Positions 32,968-37,338 of a stretch of 37,338 bases of DNA are shown in pieces. Position 1 is the stretch's first letter, and each line of letters begins with the position of its first letter. Position numbers and translations under genes: made by a program. The DNA comes from Deltaproteobacteria bacterium. GTDB taxonomy: Bacteria > Desulfobacterota > SM23-61. The notes below the pieces were generated by a model. That model ran no database searches. It was not told where the DNA came from and saw only the letters and a list, made by a program, of their open reading frames with translations. Location: positions 1-37,338 of the forward strand of contig VGSF01000042.1 of the NCBI GenBank assembly GCA_016875165.1, written 5' to 3'.

Positions 32968-33900
32968 TTAATCCTCCAGCCGGGATAGAAATAGTTCTAA
33001 AAATTTTGGGGAATCTACTTTGAAGCACACCTCCACTTTTTGATCCCCTGAAATCTCTATTATCTTGCCCCAACATTCTCCTTCTTGAGTTTCAACCTGG
33101 ATGGCAATTTTTTCCTTCTCTACCAGAGCCGGATTGATCACCACGCCCACCGTCAGAGGATCATGCAGGTGGAACTTTTCCCTCCCCTGCCGGAACCGGT
33201 GTCGAGCGAGGTCGTAGCCTAAGGAGTCGATGACAAAACGGGAGATGGAATTATTGATGGGCCTTACCCTTTCCTCTAATAATTGAGGATTCAAAAAAAC
33301 CTGATGGGTGACATCGAGGGGCGCCAGAGTAATCGGCAGACCAGCCTCGAAAACCATCTGGGCTGCCAGAGGATCTACAAAAATGTTGAATTCGGCCCGC
33401 GGAGTGATATTCCCTTTCGTCCGGACGGCCCCTCCCATGATCACTACTTCTTTTAACTTCCTCATGCCCTCTGGATCCTTCTGTAAGCCCAGGGCTATAT
33501 TGGTGAGAGGGCCGATGGCCATCAAGGTCAGCTCTCCCGGATGCTGGCGAGCTATCCCGGTGATAAGTTCGTGCGCAGGGCCGGGAAATATCTGCCCCCA
33601 TCCTCCTCCTTCCCCTCTGTCTATTTTAGCTCCTCCTAATCCATCTGCTCCATGAAATGAATGGGCATAAACAGGCTTTCCCTTCAAAGGCCGGTCAGCC
33701 CCACGGGCGATAAGCGGACGCTGGCCAGGCCGGATAAGGGAAAGAACTTTTTGGATATTGATAAAAACCAGATCCAAAGGAACATTCCCATTCACGCCCG
33801 TGATGGCTTTAACTTCAAGTTCCGGTGAATGAAAAGCAAGGATTAAGGCCAGGGCATCATCCACTCCCACATCGCAATCGATGATAACTTTCTTTTTCAT
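32968..33900 (-). CDS. Nucleoside hydrolase (inosine-uridine preferring type)
   Basis: 310 residues. The calcium/ribose-binding N-terminus is VIIDCDVGVDDALALILAF (DxDxxxDDA). Next come AITGVNGNVPLD, ARGADRPLKG..HGADGLGG, MAIGPLTNIALGL and the conserved His in FHLHDPLTVGVVINP. The family cleaves nucleosides to base and ribose with water. GGAG lies 7 nt before the ATG. The gene directly precedes ribokinase, and the pair turns nucleosides into a free base and ribose-5-phosphate. Its base preference is not evident. Confidence 0.87.
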   Translation of the reverse strand: MKKKVIIDCDVGVDDALALILAFHSPELEVKAITGVNGNVPLDLVFINIQKVLSLIRPGQRPLIARGADRPLKGKPVYAHSFHGADGLGGAKIDRGEGGGWGQIFPGPAHELITGIARQHPGELTLMAIGPLTNIALGLQKDPEGMRKLKEVVIMGGAVRTKGNITPRAEFNIFVDPLAAQMVFEAGLPITLAPLDVTHQVFLNPQLLEERVRPINNSISRFVIDSLGYDLARHRFRQGREKFHLHDPLTVGVVINPALVEKEKIAIQVETQEGECWGKIIEISGDQKVEVCFKVDSPKFLELFLSRLED

Positions 33901-34030
33901 ATCTTATCTCCATCGGTTTTCTTGGAAAAATTATTCACGATATTTCCATCGAGTTTTTAAAAGCCTTTCAAGAGGATTATAAACTATTTTTATACGGGCT
34001 GGGTTAATCATTTTTATTGATGCTTCCTCA

Positions 34031-34059
34031 TTGACTCTTCCTGTTTGTTTTATTACACT
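34031..34059 (+). promoter_or_regulatory. Candidate promoter of the redox operon
   Basis: TTGACT (34031-34036), 17-nt spacer, TACACT (34054-34059), about 35 bases before the glutaredoxin-like gene. The spacing is ideal, and the -10 is a fair match. Confidence 0.5.
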
Positions 34060-34094
34060 CTTGATTGAAAAAAAACAGAAGGAGGGAAGTAGAT

Positions 34095-34373
34095 ATGCCA
34101 ATAACCCACGTGGCCGGGAAGAACAAGGGAAATATCATTCTTTATGCCCTGAGCACCTGCGTCTGGTGCCGGAAGACGAAACAGTTACTGGACCGACTGG
34201 GCGTGGCCTACAATTACATCGATGTTGACCAATTGCCGGGAGATGAAAAAAATATAGTCACTGAAGAGATAAAAAAGCTGAACCCCCGCTGCTCCTTCCC
34301 CACTATATCGATCAATGACAAATGTGTAGTGGGATTTGACCAGCAAAAAATTGAGGAGGCTTTAGGACCATGA
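34095..34373 (+). CDS. Glutaredoxin-like/NrdH-type thiol protein
   Basis: 92 residues from the ATG at 34095, which has GGAGGG upstream (an in-frame start at 34065 lacks one). The redox site is CVWC in LYALSTCVWCRKTKQLLDRL. The cis-Pro loop is CSFPTISINDKCVVGFDQQK. The overall thioredoxin fold is that of small glutaredoxin/NrdH proteins. The stop overlaps the start of a 29-residue ORF (ATGA), and the FTR-rubredoxin gene follows. It is probably the disulfide substrate that is reduced by that enzyme, giving electrons to other proteins (inference from context). Confidence 0.8.
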   Translation: MPITHVAGKNKGNIILYALSTCVWCRKTKQLLDRLGVAYNYIDVDQLPGDEKNIVTEEIKKLNPRCSFPTISINDKCVVGFDQQKIEEALGP

Positions 34374-34459
34374 ATAATGAAGTAGAAATTAAATTAGCCA
34401 CAGAGGACATAGAGATCACAGAGTTTTTAAAACCATTTAAAAAAGTAAAGGATAAGTGA
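34370..34459 (+). CDS. 29-residue ORF inside the redox operon
   Basis: It starts at the ATGA overlap with the glutaredoxin-like gene and stops 3 bases before the FTR-rubredoxin gene. The product is acidic then basic (MNNEVEIKLATEDIEITEFL followed by a K-rich end) with no cysteine. GAGGAGG lies about 10 nt upstream. The tight fit between two real genes supports translation. No family is recognised. Confidence 0.5.
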   Translation: MNNEVEIKLATEDIEITEFLKPFKKVKDK

Positions 34460-34462
34460 CAA

Positions 34463-34999
34463 ATGGCTAAAGCGCCTAAAGTTGAAAAAGGAAATTCCTA
34501 TACAATAAATTTAGAAGAGGTGAATAGGCTTTATGACCGGTTATACCGGCAGGCTGAGGCTTCTGGTTACCACCTCAATCCGGAACTGGAATTCACCAAA
34601 GAACTTGTTAAGGGTTTACTCATCAATGAAAGGAGGTATGGATACTTAGCCTGCCCATGCCGGCTGGCCTCAGGTAGCAAAGAGGAAGACCTGGACATAA
34701 TATGCCCCTGCGACTACCGCGACCCTGATTTGACGGATTACGACGCCTGTTATTGCGCCCTTTATGTTTCCCAGGCGGTGGTAAGAGCCGAGAAAAAAGT
34801 TGGCTCTATCCCGGAAAGGCGTCTGCCCCCAGAGGAAAGAAGAAAACCAAAACAAGAACCAATAGCTAAAAACATATCATCCCTCCCCCTTCCTGTCTGG
34901 AGATGCCGGGTCTGTGGTTATCTATGCGCCCGGGATGCCCCCCCTGAAGTTTGCCCGATATGTAAGGCCAAAAAAGATCGTTTCGAGAAATTTATTTAA
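34463..34999 (+). CDS. Ferredoxin-thioredoxin reductase catalytic domain fused to rubredoxin
   Basis: 178 residues. Residues 1-110 resemble the catalytic subunit of ferredoxin-thioredoxin reductase. The pattern is CPC-x14-CPC-x12-CYC ([33 protein letters not shown]), close to the plant CPC-CPC-CHC, which holds a 4Fe-4S cluster and an active disulfide. The CHC His is a Tyr here. A linker is followed by a rubredoxin-like tail, [20 protein letters not shown] then ICKAKKDRF, with two CxxC pairs for one iron. Together they could move electrons from ferredoxin or rubredoxin to the glutaredoxin-like protein encoded 90 bases upstream. The fusion is known in anaerobes; the partner is inferred. Confidence 0.83.
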   Translation: MAKAPKVEKGNSYTINLEEVNRLYDRLYRQAEASGYHLNPELEFTKELVKGLLINERRYGYLACPCRLASGSKEEDLDIICPCDYRDPDLTDYDACYCALYVSQAVVRAEKKVGSIPERRLPPEERRKPKQEPIAKNISSLPLPVWRCRVCGYLCARDAPPEVCPICKAKKDRFEKFI

Positions 35000-35009
35000 A
35001 ACCTGTAAA

Positions 35010-35175
35010 TTGAGAGTTTTGCAAAAGTCCTAAACATCGTCATTCCCGCTCCTGCTTTCGCGAAGTTAAATTTAATCTGGTATCCAAAGCACCCTGAAAA
35101 ATCTGAATTCCGGGTCGCGCTGCGCTTGCCCGAAATGACGATTGAGCGACAGATTTTGAGATTTGCCAGAACCTC
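35010..35175. repeat. Inverted-repeat element, family R2, copy 2
   Basis: This is the reverse complement of copy 1 at 18247-18428: TTTTGCAAAAGTCCTAAAC at one end and GATTGAGCGACAGATTTTGA at the other, with a shorter and different middle part. It begins about 11 bases after the FTR-rubredoxin stop. The following stretch to 35397 holds no gene. Confidence 0.8.
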
Positions 35176-35226
35176 AATTAACATTCATTTACTAATGAGT
35201 CCATAATTGACCAGACATATTTTCCC

Positions 35227-35300
35227 AAAATCTCCCCTCACCCCTCTTTTCCCAAGAGGGGAATTCCTCCCTTTTTTAAAGGGAGGGCAGGAGGGATTTA
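35227..35300. repeat. Degenerate palindromes, low complexity
   Basis: CCCCTCACCCCTCTTTTCCC with AAGAGGGGAATTCC, then CCTCCCTTTTTTAAAGGGAGG. These are two short hairpins, related to the 20877-20928 palindrome. No gene is present between 35000 and 35656. Confidence 0.6.
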
Positions 35301-35397
35301 ATCTTCAGTGTCTATACAATTATGGCCTGACTAATAACGTATAACGGATTAAGGCCGGCGATAAAAATTGCCGATAATTAAGCCAAGAAAATAAAAA

Positions 35398-35556
35398 CCG
35401 ATAAAGCCAAACTCCGAGCAATCGGAGGACGGAAAGCCGCGGATCCCAGAAGAAACCAATATCTGGTTTCTTACCTTTAGGGTATTGCCATAAGCTAAAG
35501 GTGATCTTTGGTGGATTTGCAACTGCAAATCTAAGGGACAGCCGGGTTGCCGAAAT
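35398..35556 (+). ncRNA. GEMM-I-like cyclic dinucleotide riboswitch with hairpin insertion
   Basis: The GEMM core is visible: AAAGCCAAAC at 35403-35412, hairpin CTCCGA-GCAA-TCGGAG (P1b, GNRA tetraloop) at 35412-35427, GGACGGAAAGCC at 35427-35438, and CAGCCGGGTTGCCG at 35539-35552. Aligned by hand with the Vc2 c-di-GMP riboswitch, A47 and C92 are kept. The G20 position is C, at 35407. Where a short helix is usual, about 100 bases hold three perfect hairpins (35450-35472, 35473-35502, 35514-35531). A terminator follows at 35569-35621 and the thermonuclease gene starts at 35657, so control by transcription termination is likely. The ligand could be c-di-GMP, cGAMP or something else; C20 is unusual. 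Confidence 0.72.
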
Positions 35557-35568
35557 CAAAAATAAGAT

Positions 35569-35621
35569 ACCGGACTAACCGTGGCTTTGCTTTTAAACGG
35601 GTGGTCCGGTTTTTCTTTTTT
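35569..35621 (+). terminator. Riboswitch expression-platform terminator
   Basis: ACCGGAC (35569-35575) pairs with GTCCGGT (35604-35610), with further pairing inside (AACCGT with ACGGGT), and is followed by TTTTCTTTTTT. It lies between the riboswitch and the nuclease gene. Confidence 0.8.
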
Positions 35622-35656
35622 GAACACAAAGCGCAATTGAATTCGACAGGAGGTTT

Positions 35657-36211
35657 ATGAGCATGCTGTCATTTAATAAATCGATTTTGAAAACCTTTTG
35701 GGGGCTCACCCTTTTCCTTATGATTTTAACCCTTTCTCCTGCCTTATCAGGGCAAAGCATAGGAGATCAGGAAAGGGATATCGTTTTAAGTGTGGTTGAT
35801 GGAGACACATTGACCATAGAACACAAAGGGTGTAAGGAGAATCTCAGGTTGATTGGAATTGATACCCCGGAAAGCCGGGTAAACCTGAAAGCCAAAAAGG
35901 ACGCGGAAAGGAGCAAAGAGGATATTAAAACCATAACCAATCTGGGAAAAGAAGCGACCCGCTTTGTAAGGAGTCTGGTTAAGCCCGGGGATACGGTAGT
36001 GATAGAATTTGATAAGCAAATAAGGGATAAATACGGAAGGCTTTTGGGCTATGTTTATCTTGCCAACGGCCAGATGCTCAACGAAGAGATCGTTAAAGCC
36101 GGTTATGCTAACCTGATGACTTTCCCCCCGAATATAAAATACCAGGATAGATTTTTAAAAGCCTACAGAGAGGCGAGGCAAAACAATAAAGGTTTGTGGA
36201 GTAGATACTGA
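35657..36211 (+). CDS. Exported thermonuclease (staphylococcal nuclease family)
   Basis: 184 residues. The signal peptide runs through LTLFLMILTLSPALSG. The SNase domain shows VVDGDTLTIEH, the active-site Arg in LRLIGIDTPESR, EATRFVRSLVKPGDTVVIEF, DKYGRLLGYVYLANGQMLNE with the second Arg, and NNKGLWS at the end. This family cleaves DNA and RNA with calcium. The ATG at 35657 has AGGAGG 3 nt upstream; ATG 35663 is 9 nt away and is also possible. The riboswitch and terminator upstream suggest that a cyclic dinucleotide controls production. An exported nuclease would fit turnover of extracellular DNA or biofilm matrix (inference). Confidence 0.85.
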   Translation: MSMLSFNKSILKTFWGLTLFLMILTLSPALSGQSIGDQERDIVLSVVDGDTLTIEHKGCKENLRLIGIDTPESRVNLKAKKDAERSKEDIKTITNLGKEATRFVRSLVKPGDTVVIEFDKQIRDKYGRLLGYVYLANGQMLNEEIVKAGYANLMTFPPNIKYQDRFLKAYREARQNNKGLWSRY

Positions 36212-36291
36212 TTAAAAATTCTCCGAGTCCAACTGGTTTTTGCCTCAGACAAAGATCGGCATACTGCCTTCCGGCCCTTAGTATCCGCAGG

Positions 36292-37170
36292 TCAAGAGAG
36301 GGACGCGGATTTCCTCAAAGGTTTCTTAGGCTCAAACATTTTGGCGCAATAAGGGCATATAATCCAGGATGGCTGTCTGGCCTTGCCGCAGGACAGACAA
36401 GTCTCGGCGCTATTGGAGCCGCAGTGCGGGCATTCTTTACTATCGGGTGTAATTGGTTGCAAACACGACGGGCATACCTCCTCATAAACCTTATCTTCTC
36501 TGGATAGATAAACCACCCTGCTCAGCTCTTCCAGTGTTGTAATACCCTCGATCACTTTCTTCAACCCGTCGGTCTGCAAAGAGGTCATTCCGGCCTCGGC
36601 CGCAGCTTTGCCCAAATCCTGCTCGGAGGCATCTTGGGCGATCATATCCCGAATTTTATTGCTTAGAGCCAATACCTCAAATATCCCCACTCTTCCGGCG
36701 TACCCAATTCCATTGCAACTCTTGCAACCGCGCCCCCGGTAGAGTTGAATAATATCGGAGCCGCTCATTCCCATTCGTTTCAGTTCATCAGAGGTTGGGG
36801 TATAGGCTTCCTTGCACTGGGGGCATATCTTCCTTAAAAGTCTTTGGGCCACAATTCCGTTCAGCGCCGAGGCCACCAGATAAGTAGGAATTCCTAAATT
36901 TTTCAGCCGGGTCACGGAAGAAACCGCATCATTGGTATGGAGGGTGGAAAAAACAAGATGTCCGGTCATGGAAGCCTGATGGGCAATTATGGCCGTCTCC
37001 GTGTCTCTCATTTCCCCTACCAGGATTACGTCAGGGTCCTGTCTTAAGACCGAGCGCAGCGTGTAAGAAAAAGTTAGGCCGGTCTTTTCATTTATATTGA
37101 CCTGATTGACCCCTTTCAGCTCATATTCGATGGGATCTTCTATGGTGATTATATTGATTTCTTCCCTCTT
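36292..37170 (-). pseudogene. PilB/GspE-type ATPase, 5' end lost, with zinc-ribbon tail
   Basis: What remains is the C-terminal part of a type IV pilus/type II secretion ATPase: [12 protein letters not shown], the Asp-box and Walker B region [55 protein letters not shown] and [20 protein letters not shown] (the normal four-Cys site). Walker A and the N-terminal domains are missing: in-frame stops (TAG, TGA) lie at 37171-37176, where an IS4-family element begins. The C-terminus has an extra block of cysteine pairs ([31 protein letters not shown]), a double zinc ribbon that is not usual. The first available ATG inside the remnant is at 37011, but activity is unlikely. Confidence 0.82.
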
Positions 37171-37171
37171 T

Positions 37172-37338
37172 CACTACTGTCCAAATAAAAATTTTAACAT
37201 AACATAAAACGCTATGACTTCATTGGATAATTGCAATATTTTGTACGGGAACGATTTGAATTTTGAAAAAGGCTATACTCCCCTAAAAAAGGAGGTGGCC
37301 AATGAATCGAGGTCGTACAATCTTCGCACAAGCCATGC
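37172..37338 (+). mobile_element. Left end of an IS4-family insertion sequence
   Basis: It starts near CACTACTGTCCAAATAAAAA, where the GspE frame breaks, and continues past the window end. A transposase start lies 130 bases inside. The exact end base and target duplication cannot be read, since the other end is outside. Confidence 0.6.
37302..37338 (+). CDS. IS4-family transposase, 5' end only
   Basis: ATG 37302 with AAGGAGG about 9 nt upstream begins MNRGRTIFAQAM, which resembles the start of IS4-family (DUF4372-type) transposases. Only 12 codons are in the window. Confidence 0.5.
   Translation, partial: MNRGRTIFAQAM

Noticed and set aside
35320..35559. Minus-strand frame of 79 codons
   Set aside because: It covers the riboswitch on the opposite strand and has no domain or ribosome site.

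Overview
The window looks like chromosomal DNA from an uncultured anaerobic bacterium of the Desulfobacterota (old Deltaproteobacteria, Syntrophobacterales-like). This is an inference from gene content: a ferredoxin-thioredoxin-reductase-type protein fused to rubredoxin, an AtoE-type short-chain fatty acid carrier, a PEP-CTERM surface protein, PilB/GspE remnants, a GEMM-class riboswitch, and many dispersed palindromic repeats of a kind common in that group. No rRNA, tRNA, CRISPR array or prophage was seen.

Positions 1-9200 are a gene-decay zone. An AAA ATPase (DUF4143 type) has a strong promoter overlapped by a palindrome. It is followed by a methyltransferase cut off by a small relic of a REP-associated transposase, an outer-membrane beta-barrel protein, an IS91-type transposase head joined to what looks like a group II intron relic, a frameshifted patatin-like lipoprotein, a PAC2 protein with a small membrane protein, the tail of a HepT/DUF86 gene, and an orphan CheR-type methyltransferase.

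Positions 9200-21100 carry mostly single metabolic genes separated by repeats: a benzoylformate-decarboxylase-like ThDP enzyme, an S51-peptidase-like protein fused to a CysRS-type C-terminus, a nucleoside phosphorylase, an AtoE-like carrier, a Lys/Glu-rich secreted protein, a nitrilase, a PEP-CTERM protein next to a methyltransferase with a signal peptide, and a small zinc-ribbon protein.

Positions 21170-31770 form a peptide and amide utilisation block. An amidase on the + strand converges on a minus-strand cluster: FCD-type GntR regulator, substrate-binding protein (broken by a 7-bp tandem duplication), two permeases, two ATPases, an M19 dipeptidase and an amidohydrolase. The order suggests import of small peptides or amides and their hydrolysis in the cytoplasm.

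Positions 32030-33900 encode a nucleoside hydrolase and a ribokinase, which together convert nucleosides to free base and ribose-5-phosphate. Positions 34095-34999 are a tight three-gene redox operon: a glutaredoxin-like protein, a 29-residue ORF, and an FTR-rubredoxin fusion. Positions 35398-35621 hold a GEMM-I-like cyclic dinucleotide riboswitch with an unusual three-hairpin insertion and a terminator, placed before an exported thermonuclease. The window ends in a PilB/GspE gene decapitated by an IS4-family element that runs off the end.

The most interesting items are the riboswitch-nuclease unit, the FTR-rubredoxin operon with its altered Cys-Tyr-Cys motif, the S51-CysRS fusion, the exported methyltransferase, and the nested inverted-repeat elements in the intergenic regions. 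I found no large multi-gene system that is clearly new.
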